The notes beneath the pieces were generated by a model. The model was not told where the DNA came from. It saw only the letters and a list, made by a program, of their open reading frames with translations, and did no database searches. A DNA stretch of 64,000 nucleotides, taken from NCBI RefSeq assembly GCF_000002985.6, contig NC_003279.8:10974001-11038000 (forward strand). The letters run 5' to 3'. This document shows positions 12,201-27,200 of the stretch, piece by piece. The position numbers and the translations under genes were made by a program. The stretch comes from Caenorhabditis elegans (lineage: Eukaryota; Nematoda; Chromadorea; Rhabditida; Rhabditidae). Position 1 is the stretch's first letter; every line of letters begins with the position of its first letter.

Positions 12201-15200
12201 GGGAGTAGAGATATAAAAAATATATCAACTAACAAAATGTAGTAAATTTTGAGTAGATCATTTTTTGAGTGAAAATTTTTTTGAAATCATCACTCTGCAC
12301 AAAGATATGACAGTTTTAAAATTGGTAGAGGCAAACAAATTCTGTAGTTTGTAGCCTGAGCCTCAACCATCCACTTTTTTGAAAAACGGTATTATCTATG
12401 TATTTATAAAGTATATATCCATGTCAGATCGTGTCAAATGACGTCAAAAAATCGGCTGCGGATTTTCAAAGTAAATATTGTAGGCGAGGGGGCGGTGGGG
12501 CCTATTGAAAAAGTACTCACTAGGTAAGACGTCAGTTGGAAATAAATATTTTTATTCGGAAAAAATGGATTAAAGTTTGGAAAAATAATTTTGTAAAAAT
12601 TTTCGAAAAAGAAATTTTCGAAAAAAATTTTGGGAGAACAAATTTTTTAAAATTTTTTTACTGACTGTGAGGCTAAGAAATGTTTTGTAGATTGTAGTCT
12701 ATATTTGTAGTTTTTAGTCTACATTTGCAGTAAAAATTATAAATAAAATTAATTTTGGATAAAATAAAATTGAAAAAAAAAATTTTGGCACTATTTTTGA
12801 AAATGTCTGAAAATCTTTGATTTTCAAGATTTTTTGACAATTTTTTTTTATTTTGAAATTTCAAATCATTGTTTATTTTGCTTATAACTATACTGTTAAT
12901 AGAACAGTTAATAAATATTGAAATGATGAAAAAAATGTTAAAATTTAAAAAAAATCTAAGAAGTCGCTTAAAACTATCATATCTCCGTGGAAAATGAGTT
13001 TATCAAAAAATTGTCAACTAACAAAATAATCTACATAAAATTTTCTACAGTTTGTTATTTGACAATTTTTTGAAATCTTCAGTCTCCGCTGAGATACACA
13101 GGTTTGAAATTTGGTGGAGGTTCTGGCTACGAACTACATTTTTGGGTAGCCTCAACCGATTTTTAGAACGAATTTTATAACAGAAATTGAGTTTTTTGGT
13201 TAAAAAAGCGTATTTATAAATATTTCTACAAAATAATTCAAGAAATTTTGATTTTTTGAAATTTGAAAATTGGAAAAAATTCGAAAAAAAAATTTTTTTT
13301 TTTATTTTTTCAGAAATTTTTTGTTGATTTTTTACAATTTTTCGATATGTGATTAAATCCAATCAAATTTATATATTGTTCAAAAACTTTGTAGTTTGTA
13401 GTCTCTTAGCCTCAACCAAAGAAACACGGAGATTTTCTAACTAAATTTCGTGACAAAAAAGTGAAAAAAGGAAGATGGCTCCGCGGAGCCATCTTCGTTT
13501 TTTTTTCTGTTGTAGTCTATATTTGTAGTTTGTAGTCTACATTGGCAGTAAAAATTATAAATAAAATTAATTTTGGATAAAATAAAATTAAAAAAAAATT
13601 TTTGGCACTATTTTTGAAAATGTCTGAAAATCTTTGACTTTCAAGATTTTTTGACAATTTTTTTTTATTTTGAAATTTCAAATCATTGTTTATTTTGCTT
13701 ATAACTATACTGTTAATAGAACAGTTAATAAATATTGAAATGATGAAAAAAATGTTAAAATTAAAAAATCAAAGAAGTCGCTTAAAACTATCATATCTCC
13801 GTGGAAAATGAGTTTATCAAAAAATTGTCAACTAACAAAATAATCTACATAAAATTTTCTACAGTTTGTTATTTGACAATTTTTTGAAATCTTCAGTCTA
13901 AAAATTTTTTCAGAAATTTTTTGTAGAATTTTTACAATTTTTTAATATGTGATTAAATCCAATCAAATTTATATATTGTTCAAAAACTTTGTAGTTTGTA
14001 GTCTCTTAGCCTCAACCAAAGAAACACGGAGATTTTCTAACTAAATTTCGTGACAAAAAAGTGAAAAAAGGAAGATGGCTCCGAGGAGCCATCTTCGTTT
14101 TTTTTCTGTTTTTGTCTATTCCTGTTCTTCTCACTTTCAGACTTTTTTTTCAACTGGAAATTTAATTTTCAGAGCGCAGCCGCCGGAGGAAAGGGGATGG
14201 GGGGGGGGGGGGGGTCGATTCGATTTCAGATTTTGGTTGAGGCTAAGTGCACGGTGTAGTTTGTAGTCTCAGCCTCAACTATAAAAGATTTGAAAAGAAG
14301 TTAAGCTTGAGAAAATAGATAATTAACTTTCAAAAAAAACACTGCAAAAAAATTTTTTTTTTTTCAAATTTTTTTTCAAAATTTTTGTTTGAAAACTTGA
14401 ATTTTCCTCTATAATTCCAAATATTCATACATTTTTCAATAAAATTTCACCAAATTGTTTCATGAGAATGATTAAAATCCATTGGTTTGCAAAACTTTTC
14501 CCAAAAAAAAAAACTGGAAAAAAACAGCTAAAGACGATGGTGAAATTGGTTAAGGCTCTGACTACAAACTACATTTTTAAAATTTTTTTTTGAAAATTTT
14601 CCTTTTATTATATATATATAGCATAAATTTGAAAAAAAGTGATGAGAAAAAAAATTCAGAAAAACATTTTTTTTTGACAAAAATTTAAATATTTCAAATT
14701 AATTTTTTCACCAAATTATTTTTTCCGAAATTTCGACTTTTTTTTCGCAATTTTTTGCTTTATTTTTATTTTAATTTCACGAAAAACAATTTTTAAAATC
14801 AAAATTCGGTTTGAAAAGCTATCCAAAATTGTAGTTTGTAGCCATAGCCTCTATCAATCTTGAAATCTTTGTAACTTAACGGAGGACTATGATATTTGAA
14901 AAAATTGAACTCACAAAATATTCTACAAAAAATTTCCTAAATTTTATGAGTTGTCAACTTTTTTCTAACTCAGCTCCCCACAGAGTTACAGGGGTTTAAA
15001 AATTGGTTGAGGCCCAAAAACTGTGTAGTTTGTAGTGTGAACGTCACTAAAATGCACTAAAACTGAACAAAAAACCTACTCTGAAAACAAAAAAGAAGTA
15101 ATCTTAAAAATCTCAAAAGTTAGCAGTTGTCAGTTGTCACAAGAAAATATATATCTAAATCCCCACTAATTACACCAAGAATCACTTGGTTTTTAACTGA

Positions 15201-18200
15201 AAATTACAGAAAACAGCCGGAAAAACTTGATTCTATAGTACTTCGTATCACGTGAAGCAAAAAAAAAATTGATCTCTGAAATTTCAGAAATCAGGTTTTT
15301 TTCGAAAAAAAAATTCGAAAAAAAATTCCAATTTTTTTTTTGAACATTGGGTGAGGCTAAACAAATTTATTTTTAGCTTGTAGTTTGTAGTTTGTAGTTT
15401 CAACTCTAATTTTTTTCGCAAAATTTTGGACTACAAACTACATGTTTTTTGCCTAAAAGTCAAATAAAATTTTGGAACAAAATTTGAAATTTTTTATTAA
15501 TTCCAAAAGTTTTAATATTCGGTTGAGGCTCTAAAAATTTATTTGTAGTTTGTAGTTTGTAGTCCGTAGTTTCAACAATACTTTTTTTTGGGTAAAATGT
15601 TGGACTACAAACTACAACTGTTTTGCCAAAACCTTTCGAAGTTTTGGAAAAAAAACGTTTAAAAAATTTCAAGATTTTTTAAAACAATTCCTGAAAATTG
15701 GGTGAGGCTAAACTTTTTGTAGTTTGTAGTCTCTGAGCCTCACCAATAATTTTTTCTGAAATAATTTGTTTAGATCTATACTAACACTACTCATAGCATT
15801 TTTATAAAAAGTTGGAAAATTTTTGAGAAAAAAACTACAAAAATTAAAAAAAACAATCCCTGAAAATTGGGCGAGGCTAAATTTTTTGTAGTTTGTAGTC
15901 TGAGCCATATTTTTTTTTCTTGTGCAAAAAATTTAAACTAAGGCTTAGACTACAAACTACAAGATGGGCAAAAGCGGAATAATTCTAAAAATTTTTACAA
16001 AAAAAATCTAAAATTTTTTCCAGAAAATCAGTACAAAAAAAACTGAGAACGTGAAAATCTCCAAGCCTCCGCCCCTTTTTAGCACCTAATTTTGGTGGTT
16101 CCTAGTACAATTCTAAACTAAGCTTATTACCGTATACGTGACATTTAGGACCTCATTCATTTTTAGCCGGGATGGAAAAAAATTGGCTTCATTTCAAAAC
16201 GTGTAGTTTGTAGTGTGAGCTTCAACCACCGAATTTTTGTAATTAATGAAGGGTTGAGGCACAGAGACTTAGAGACTACAAACTACAGAAAATTAAAAAA
16301 AATTTCATGAAAAATAAAGAAATTTAAAAACTTGCTTAAAAATGCTCCAAAATTTTTGAACATTTCCAAAAAAAATTGTTTTTAAATTTTTTTTTTTGGA
16401 ATTCATGGAAGTTTATATCTTCGCCACTTTACAAAAAATCTAAATTTTGTGTGGTTTGTAGTTAACTACAAACTACAACTATTCCATAAATTCAAATGCT
16501 CACCTCGACCATCGGCTTGGGCCGATGCTTGAAACTCTGTGATCGTGCGACTGTCGTTGAATTCCGCATGTCTGTGACTCCAAGGTAGTTGTCACCAGTA
16601 AGAAGTTCTCGATTTGCAGAATCGGTTCTGAAATTACAGAAAAATTGGAAAATTTCAGCAATTCCAAAGAAAAAACCAAAAAAATCGGTCAAAAACTAGC
16701 TTATTTAGATGATTTTGAAAGTTTTAGCGTTTTGGCTACAAACTACAAACTACAAAATTTAGTGAGGCAGAGAATCTATATACTACAAACTACGACATTG
16801 GTTGAGGCTAGGGGACTACAAACTACAAGTTTGACAGGCCCCAACGAAATAGAAAATTAAGTTATTGCGAACTTCGAAAAAAAAATTCATCTGTAGTTTG
16901 TAGTCTAGAGTCTCACTCAAAAAGTTGGTTGAGGCTCAGAGACTACAAACTACAAACTACAAACTACAAACTACAAACTACAAACTATAAACTAAAAACT
17001 AAAAACTAAAAACTAAAATACTTTATCATATCTTAACCAATTAGGAAAAATTTTTTTTTCTAGTTATACAATTTTTGTAGTTTGTAGTGCAGCGCCTCAC
17101 TCAAAAAATTTTTCGGTGAGGCTCAGAAATATGTGTAGTTTGTAGTGAACTTTAAAGGAAAATCTCCAAAAAAAAACGAAAAAGCGAAAAAAGTCCAATG
17201 AAATATGATCCCAATCTGAAATGTGGGGAAGAGATTCATCAATTTCTCAGAAAACTTTCAGGCCACGCCCACTTTTTGCCGGAAATTTTTTCTTGGCGGG
17301 GCGCCGGAAACAATAGGGAATTTTTGGGAAAACCGGAGAAAAAACCGGAAAAAATAAAAGAAAACAACAATAACAACTGCTGGCGGCGGGGAGTTTGCAG
17401 CTATTTTTATCTTTTTTACTATCATCAACTGATATGACACATTTATTTTTGGTTGAGGCTCAGAAACTACAAACTACAAAGCTTGGAACGTTCAGAAATT
17501 AGCGAAAAATTTGAAATTTTAGAAAAAAAAGGAATTTTTTTTTTGAAATTTTTTTTTGCAAAAAAATTGAATTATTTTTTAATTTCAAAATTTGAATTAT
17601 AATATTAATTTACAGTTTAGCCGTAGAGACTACAAACTACAAAATTTGGAGAAAAAATTCGGGAGCTTAACCAATATTGTAGTTTGTAGTGTGAGCCTTC
17701 CTTTCAACCACCTTTAACTTGGCGGGCAGTTAATTTATAAAATAATTGACAAATTTTTGATATTTCTAATACTCGCTGAGATTGAGGCTCACACTACAAA
17801 CTACAGAATTAGCTGAGCCTCTGCCAATTTTCAGCAATGAAAAAAAAAGATTTTTTGAAGTTTTCAAAAATTTTCGCCGAAAAAAAATTTGGGAGAACTG
17901 AAATTTTTTTGGAATTTTTAAATTTTGAAATTTTTCAGTTAATATTATCAATATTAATAAGAGAATTTAATTTAAAAGACCTTTAGAGTTGGTTGAGGCC
18001 CACACTACAAACTACAAATCAGCTCAGCCTCAACCATTTTCGAACCTAGAAATTTTAGCTACTTCTAATAAGAAAAATGACGTATTGTTGTTGTTTTTAC
18101 TACTTTCCGGAAAATTTTAAAAATTTTAAGTCCCATCACCGTTGCTGGCTAATCCTATGGTGGGAAAATGAGCCGGGAAAATTTTTGGTTGAGGCTCACG

Positions 18201-21200
18201 CTTTTGTAGTTTGTAGTCTTCAAGTACACAAATTTTCATGTCATTTTAAGAATTTTGGAAAAAAAATAAATCAAAATTGGAGGAAATTAGATGTTCAGAC
18301 TAAAAACTACAAAAAAAATTCTGGATATTTGCTCCGTTAAAATGTAGTATTTAGTTTGTAGTCTCACTTACAAAAAGGAGACTTGGAGACTACAAACTAC
18401 AGAATACGGTTTTAATCAATAAAAAAAACTTTGTAGTTTGTAGTCTCTGAGCCTCGCCCAAAATTTACAAAAATCGCGAAAAAAATTTTTTTTGCAAATT
18501 TTCAAAATTATCGGTAAGCAGTAATTATTTAAGTTATTTAAGTTAATTTAAGTATTTTAAGTTAATGTCTAGTACAAAAATTTCCAAAAAAAAAGTTGTA
18601 GTTTGTAGTCTTTAGCCTCAACCAAATTTCGAATTTCAACGAGGCGACAAGTGAAGCGGCAAGGAAATGAAAGTGCTGAGGACACCCAGGGTGGGTCCTC
18701 AGGGGTCATAATTTTACTACACTTTCGAAAAGCCCTTCACACACTCTAGGTACCCGAGAGAGTACTGGAAAATTGAGAGATTTAGAGAAAAAAGAGTGGA
18801 GCTCTGGGTGGATGAAGGGAGTAGAGTTGCACTATTCAGAGGGACGAACGGGAGGGGTGTCCTCTTCAGTTTACAATGGAGTGGAAATATTGATGAATTG
18901 GCAACCTAGAGGGTGCTGGAAAGTTTTGGAATTCGAAAAAAAAATTTTGAGAAATTGAATTTTTTTTTGAAAAAAAAATTGTTGGAAAATTTTTTTTGAA
19001 ATTTTTTGGAATTTTTTTTTTAGAAAAAAAGAACTTTTAGAAAATACCTCATTTTCGATATTTTTTAAAACAAATTGTAATTTAAATTATTAATTTAAAT
19101 TCTAATACATTTGTTACGAAAGATGATTTCTAAATTTTTGTGAAAAAAATTTTGCAAAAAAACCGACATGAGGAATTTTAGGATTTGAAGAAAAATTTGA
19201 TAATTATTTTTCGAATTTTTAACAATTGGAATTGTGTTACAGTTGATAAATAACGGTTAAAGTTTATAAATCGACAAAATGCCGGATTTGAAATTTTCCG
19301 GCAAATCGGCAAGTGGCCGGAATTGAAATTTTCCGGCAAATTGGTAAATTGCCGGAATCGAAATTTTCCGGCAAATCTACAAACTGTCGGAATTGAAATT
19401 TTCCGACAAATCGGCAGATTGCCGGAATTGAGATTTTTCGGCAAATCGGCAAATTGCCGGAATTGAAATTTTCCGACAAATCGGCAGAGTGCCGGAATTG
19501 AACATTTCCGGAAAATCAGCAAACCGGCAAATTGCCAGAATTCAAAATTCCGGCAAATCTGTAAATTGCCGGAATTGAAAATTTCCGGCAAATCGGCAAA
19601 TTGCCGGAATTGAAAATTTCCGGCAAATCAGCAAATTGCCGGAATTGAAAATTTCCGGCAAATTGGCAATTACCAGAAATTTTGAAAAAAAATTATTTTC
19701 GAAAATTGCCCACATATTTTAAAGAAATTTTTGTATGTTTTTTATTGATTTTTCAAATAAGATTTCAAAAAAAAAATTAAAGAATTTTAAACTGTAAAAA
19801 CGTGGTAAAAAGTGTGTAGTTTGTGGCTAGAAATTTCTGAAACCCAAAAAAAAAACCGGAACGCAATATCTATTCCAATTGTTGTTGGCACATCAAGTGC
19901 CATTTGTGTTGGGGAGGACGAAAAACGACTCATTCAAATCATTGAAATGACTGCCGTTTTGAGCTTATTTCGTTTTTGGAAGAGGGATCCGGAGGCTACA
20001 AACTACAAACATTTTCACCCTGAAGCTTTATTTCCAAATTCAAAAAAAAACTACGCATTTGGTAGAGCTTTTGTAGTTTGTAGCCTGTGAGCCTCAACCA
20101 AATTCACCATGAGAGTGCAACAACGTTACACTAAAGAGTAGTGAGCAGCGTTCGTAATAAAATTTATGTGCTTCTTCCTCATGCTTTCCACAAGTCAAAA
20201 ATTTGTATCTGTTTCTGACTCATCAATTGTTGAGGCTCAGAGACTACAAACTACAAATTTTTTAAGCCCATTTAAAAAAAAAATTAATGTTAGCTATATT
20301 TTGCATCAAAAAATTTAGTCCTAAACCAATTTGAAAATAGGTAATAATTGGCTCAAACTCAGTGACTACAACCTACAATTCTAGTTTCTAGTCTGTGAGC
20401 CTCAACTAAATTTGTCAAATGACTGATGGTAAAAGCTAAAAGCCAATTCCTAAAAATAACACGAAAACAAATAAAATTGAAATTCAAAATAATTCAAGAG
20501 AGATGGTGAATTTCGAAAATGAAATATATTTCGTGTCTCTTGACGTCACCGCCCCCCCCCCGTGACAGATGGTCAAATAAAATTAGCTTTCGTGGGGAAT
20601 GGTTGAGGCTGACAGACTACAAACTACAAAGGGGATTTTGGATTTTTTGGTAAAACTAGGAGTTAGACAGGGGAAATGTTTTTTGCAATTTTTTTTGGAA
20701 AAGCAAAGTTACACGGCCTCTCTCAATTTCATTAATTTCAAAATTCCTCTTTTTCTCTCGCACTCTCTCACGTGAGATTAAAAATTGAATAATATATGTT
20801 TTTTTAAAAATTAAATTCAAAATATTGACGATGAAACAACTTTCGTATAAATACTGATTTGTTAGGACCGGTACCAAATGGTAATTTTCGGACAGAATTG
20901 ATCTCGCAGACAACGGCTCACTATTTCAGTTATCTTTAGTAATAAAAAATTCTTCGAAGTTTGGTACAAAGAAACTTAACTAGTTGCATTTGTAGAAACT
21001 TACATAACTTATAAACCTATCGTATCCCTATCGTACCCTTCTGGTTTTATTGTACCCAATTATATTTTTCGTCGTACAGTGATGGAAAACTGATGAGACT
21101 TTTCCGACACGGTTCACAACCGGAGTTATTCATTGCTGACCTCGGTTTAGTCGGTTGCCGACTGTAAGGACGGGATCCCGTACGGGAGAAACAAAAAGTG

Positions 21201-24200
21201 ACATATGAAAAAGGTATCAGATGATATTAATGCATACTTTGTTATTTTGTGCTTCTTTGAGTTGATTGTACAAACGGATGATTTCGAATACCTTCGTGGT
21301 ATCTCTATCAAAGTTTCTCGAAGCTTTGAATCTTTACATAGCTTAAGCTATGTATTTTGTGAGAATAACCAAGTGTCATACACATAGAAAATGTTTCTTG
21401 TGTTATCAAGATTATTTTTGTATTTTAAAGTTTCTTGATTGCTTTTCTGGCTTTCGAGTTATATGTTTTCAAAAGCGTTCAAGTCAACTATTAAGCTTGC
21501 GGTTGTCCAAAAATTACAATCGCATTGTCCTAAAACTCAAATTACTCAATCAGTTTTTGACCAAATCAGGTGATTGACATCTTAATCTCTTCCTTAGAGA
21601 ATTTTGCAACTTTTGGTGAGGTTAGATTTTTGATTGTGTCTTGGCGCGTCTCGTAAAATTAGGAAAACCCGCCAAAAATTGTCGTTTTTTAACGATTTTT
21701 GGAGTTTTCAGGCCTAATTCTTGTTTTGAAGATGCCGACGTCAATTTTCATCAAAAAACCTTCATCAAAAACAGAAAATAATCAGAAAAAAATTATCTAC
21801 AAAATGGTGGCCTTCAATTTTCAAATTTCTCTTTTCAAGAATCACTAGAGGTCCCGAAAAAATCCATTTTTCGAGGTAACCTTGTGTTTTTCCGTCTGTC
21901 GGCGTCGTAAACATCACTAAACTAGATATTTGCATGAAAACAGATAAACTTAGTCTTAATTGACAATATATTAATAAAAAAATTGAAGATTTATCAGCGA
22001 ATCGCCGGCTTTAATTAGTTTTATCTGGAAAATCACTAGTTTTGATTTTTCGCGAATTGACTTATTCATAGGTGACCTCCAAACTTGCGTTTTGTCTCAT
22101 TCAATTGCTATGTGTTTGAGCAATCTGATCATGACTTTTGATCTGACTTTTTTGCAATATCTGCCGTTTACAGCCTAGTTTTCCGTTTTCAGTACAAAAT
22201 CGGTTATAAAAATCTCACTCTCTCGCCCATGAGAGACGCAGAGACAGTTCATCACGTTATTTACTTTAAATTTTTGAAACAAAGAGAGGCCGTGAGTTAT
22301 ATTATTTTTGGGAAATTTTTAAAAAATTCCAAATTTTTTTTTAAGTTTACAGATATTGTAGAATAATATTTTTACTTTAAAATGCGTAAAAAATAACTCA
22401 AAAACACTGAAAAGTGACAAAGTTATAAATTTTTGAAAATTAGAAAAATTGAATTTTTGAATTTTTTGAAAAACAAGATTTTCTATTCAATTTTTTTAAA
22501 TTGAAAACCTAAATTCCAAAAATAAAACTATATACACATTTATTAGATAAATACTTTGTTTTCAATTTAAAATTTTAAATATGAATAAATGTTGGAATTT
22601 GGCTAAATTACAAGAGTTTGAAAATTGGAAAATTAAAAAAAAATTAGAAATTTATTTTTCTGAAATTATTTATTTTTTTTGACAATTTTTGAACTAATAG
22701 TTGTTTTTATTGATTTTTATTGATGATTTATATTTAGCCTATTATTTGAAATAAAATTCGCCAAAAACTGTTGAATACTTGAAGAACTACAAGAGTTTTA
22801 AATTTATCGAAAAAAATCCAAAATTTTTTTGGATAAAAATTTTAATTTTTTGAACATAAATTGATTTTAGTTACTACATGTAAATTGTGAACACATTTTT
22901 TTTTCACATTTCTTGAACAAAAAATCACTCAAAAATGTTGAAAATGAGCGAAATTATAAGTGTTTAAAAATATAAAAGTTCAAAAAAAAAAATTTTTTTT
23001 TCTAAAAATGCACATTTTTCTAAAAAAAAAACATGAGTGATCATTGTAGAAAAATATTTAGAGATTAGGTTATATCAAAAATAGTCAAAAAATATTGAAA
23101 ATTAGCAGAATTACAGGGGTTTCAAAATTGAAAAATATTGAAAAAAAAATTCTAAAATTTTTTAAAACATTTTCTATACAACTACTTAATTCTTTTATTC
23201 ATTATGTTTTTTTTCTAATTTATTGAAATATTTACACTACAAACTACAAATTCTCTCAGCCTCAACCAAGTCTCCGAAAAACGGAAAATGAATGGATTTT
23301 GGGAGGCGAAAAAGTTGAAACTTCTCGTTTTTTTTTCTCAGAAAATTGAATTTCTTCCACTTTGTTGGGCCCGAAGAAGGAAGAAGAGACTCGTTTTTAT
23401 TATGTTCCATTTCTTTCTTTTTTGGTGTACTTAAAATTGGGGAAAATTGAAAAAAAATTTTGAAAATTTTTTTTCAGAAATTTTTTTTCGATTTTTTCGA
23501 ATTTTAATATTATTTTCTTAAAATGTTTTTTTTTTTCAATTTGTCAGAAGAAAAACCAAGAAACACTATAGAAATGAGCAAAAATGAGCAAAAATCTGGA
23601 AAAAGAGAAGAGAGCAAAAGCTGAAAGTTTCGAAAGAAACACTAATCCCCTCCAGGCTCTTTTCTTCGTTTTTTTGTCGTTTTAGTATTAATGACGTGGC
23701 ATTGGCAAAAAAAACTGGTTTTTTCAGCAAAATATCACTGAAACTAAAGGATTAGTGAAAAAAAAACGCGGAAAATAGGTTCAAAATCCCGAAAATTGGT
23801 TGGTTGAGGCTCAGGCTACAAACTACAAAGTTTGGGTGAGGCTCAGAAAATTTTGTAGTTTGTAGTCTTTGCCAAATAATTTACAATACCTATAAACTAT
23901 AGAAACAAATATTTTTTTCGAAAAAAAAACAAAAAAGTCCCAATTTTTATTGTCACCCTGTGCTATCCTGTTGGGGGTGATGTACGGGATAATTTAATTT
24001 GGTTGAGGCTGAGACAATTATGTAGTTTGTAGTGTGACAAAAAACATTTTTTTAGATTTGTTTTTGAAGGATTTCTAATTTTGAGATTTTTGAAAAAAAA
24101 AAGTGAATTTTTTTTCAGAAAAAAAAATTTATTCAAACTTTTTATTTTAAATTTTACTAACACGTTAATTAAGACATTGAATTCAATTTTAGTTAAAACT

Positions 24201-27200
24201 AGGCAAAAATTGTAGTTTGTAGTTTCTGAGCCTCAACCAAAAATTGAAATATTGGAGGAATAAGCAAAATTTTTTGATTAAATTTTGTTTTTTTTTCTTC
24301 CGAAATTCTCCAATTACGCCTTTTCTGGTTTGAATATATAACCATGCAAGATTTTTAATTAAAAATTGGAAAATTTTGTAGTTTGTAGTTTGTAGCCTGC
24401 GTCTAAACCCAGTCAAAAGCGGGGCCAGTTTGGATTTAAGATTTTTTTTTTCAACTTGACTAAAACAAACTAATCAATTTTCTATATTTATATAGAACTT
24501 TTACCATAAAAAATTGTAGTTTGTAGTTTATAGCTCAACGTCCAGAGAACACAAACCACACAATTTTTAGCCTCACCAAAAAAATTTTTTATCAAAAATT
24601 AAATTTGGATGTTTTTTTTTTAATTTCAAAATAACAAATCTGATGTCAAGCATTTTATAGTTATTTTTTGTAGTTTGTAGTTTGTAGTTTTTAAACGTTA
24701 ACTTTTTATACTTTAAATCATGTGAACAGCATGACAAAATGGGATTCCCTTAAGCCAAAATCTGGGGTGGGAATTTTTTAAAAACTATTTTTGAATTATT
24801 CGGACTTCATGTTGAGACGGAAAAAGAGTTAAGCTTTTGACAAACAGACAAACAAAATGAAAAAATAACAAAAAATTTAAAAATTTCTAAAAAAAATGGG
24901 GAAAATATTTTTTGCAAAAAAAAAATTTTGAAAAAAAATTCCCAAAATTTTTTTTCTACTTTTCAGAAACTATCTAAAACTAATAACTCACTATAATAGA
25001 ACATTTTTCCAGAAAAAATTTCTCTAAAAATGGGCTTTTTCACTAATTATAAGAGGGACTAAAGTGGGTGGGTGGGAGTAGCTATGAGCGTGTTGACCAA
25101 TACACTCCAAACCCGCCAAAAACCACGAAAATATAGGAATATGAGTCATTTTAGGCGTCTTTCAATGATTTTAATAAAATTTTTGTGCTTTTTTGGTACC
25201 TAATAGTCGTTAAAATTGAGATTATACCAATTTAGGGTCGAGAGGCAACTACCCAAGTTCAGGGGGAGATGCATTGATTCAAGCCTTGGTTTGAGGGCTT
25301 GAAAATTGATTTTTTGGAAATTTTATTGAATAATCTTATAGAATAAATAATTTGCTACTTTTTCATAGTTTATAACTTTTTAATAGCACTTTTAGTTTTT
25401 GAGATATTTAGGAAAATAAAAATGTTGGAATTTTTTTTTTTTGAATTTTTTAAAACATTTTATTTGAAAGTTTGCAAAATGTTATTTTAAAAAAAAATGT
25501 TAAATTTAGTACTACTTGTGTAAAATATTTACATAATAGGAAATCTAGTAGTGTCAATTTTTTTTTTTGAAAAATTCAGATTTGAAAAAAAAAATTCCAA
25601 AAAATTTATTTTTTAATTTTTTTAAAGCTCCTATTTCAACTGAAATTTAAATTCAAAAGGTAAAAGTTAGACTACAAACTACAAATACTGCAAACTAAAA
25701 TACTTTTGTTGAACCCTTTTGTAGTAAAAAATTTTGAGTCTAGAAAAATTAAACTTTGTAGGAAAAACCATTTTTTTAAAAGTTTTTTTTTTGAAAAATG
25801 TGTAGTTTGTAGTTTGTAGTCTGAGATGAGAGCCTCAACCAACAAAATGTTTTAAATTTTTGATAAAGAAGTTAACGATAAAAACCTACAAGAAACTTTT
25901 ATTTCAAAAAAAAATTAATTTTTTTTCGCTTTTTTGGTTGAGGCTAACGTTGTAGTTTGTAGTCTTTTAGAAAAAAAAAAAACTTGTCTACTTAATGGAA
26001 AGCGTTAACCTATTAAAATTCAAAAAAATTGAGTTTTCCCGCCAAAAAAAACACAAATTTTCCTCTTCCTCATAGCCCATATGATGCTCATTTTCTAAGC
26101 TTGAGAGCCAATGAGCCACTTAAATGAAAAAATGAGCCACACTAGAAAAAAGAAAATAAAATGAGAAAAACAATACTGGAAACACACAAAATTTAGTGAA
26201 CTCTCGGCGGGAAAATCAGAGGAAAATTGGCCCCCTGAGGCCATTTCTAAGCGAAAAACAAGGAAATTATTTTGGTTGAGGCTCACAGACTACAAACTAC
26301 AATGGATTTTAAAATTTTTTAGGTTGGTCATTTGATGTTTGATTACTACTACTATTACTACTCTAATACCGTTGAAATGGTAAAAAGTTAACTTTTGTAG
26401 TATGTAGTCTAGTGAGGCCCAAACTTAAAACCCCTGTAGCTTTGCGGAGAGTAAAGATATTGAAAATTTGTCACTTACAAAATGTACGAAATTTTATGTA
26501 AATTATTCTATTAATTAACAAAAATTTTATAGCATTTATAGTTTTTGAGATATTTAAAATAATTTTAGAAAAAAATTTAAAAATTATTTTTTTACTATTC
26601 TTATTTTCTGAAATATCTCAAAAACTAAAAATGTTATAAATAAGTTGTCAACTAACAAAATATAGGAAATTTTATGTAGATTATTTTAATATATTAACAA
26701 AAATTTGATTTATTTTGTCACTGTGGAGTTATGAGCATTTGAAGACTACAAACTACAAAACTCTCTGCGCCTCAACTAAATTATTTTCGCTTATAACAAA
26801 AAAACTAGGAGCGCTACCAAAAAATTTCCAACTGAAGAAATGTTTAAAATTAATTGTTATCTATGAAAATTCAAATTGTTAAGACTACAAACTACAAAAA
26901 TTGTGAACGCCTCAACCAGAAAAGGAATTTTTTTTACAAAAACTTCAGAATTTTTGGAATATTTGTTTTCCAATTTAATTTTCAAAAAATGTTTAAATTG
27001 ACTACAATCTACAAAAATGGTGAGCCTCAACAAAAAATTTTTTGGACTTTATGTAAAAAATTAAATTTTTTGAAAATAAAACACTTTCAAAAAAAAAATT
27101 TTTTTTGCAAAACTTCTAACCATCAGGATTATATCAAAAATTAAATTGGTGAGGACTAGACTACAAACTACACCCCCTTTTCAAGCCTCAACCATGAAAA

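Noticed and set aside
21205..21577. Two ORFs in the 1.58-kb element as a possible transposase
   Set aside because: They are short (60 and 75 residues), overlap in different frames, and show no DDE/DDD or zinc-finger features.
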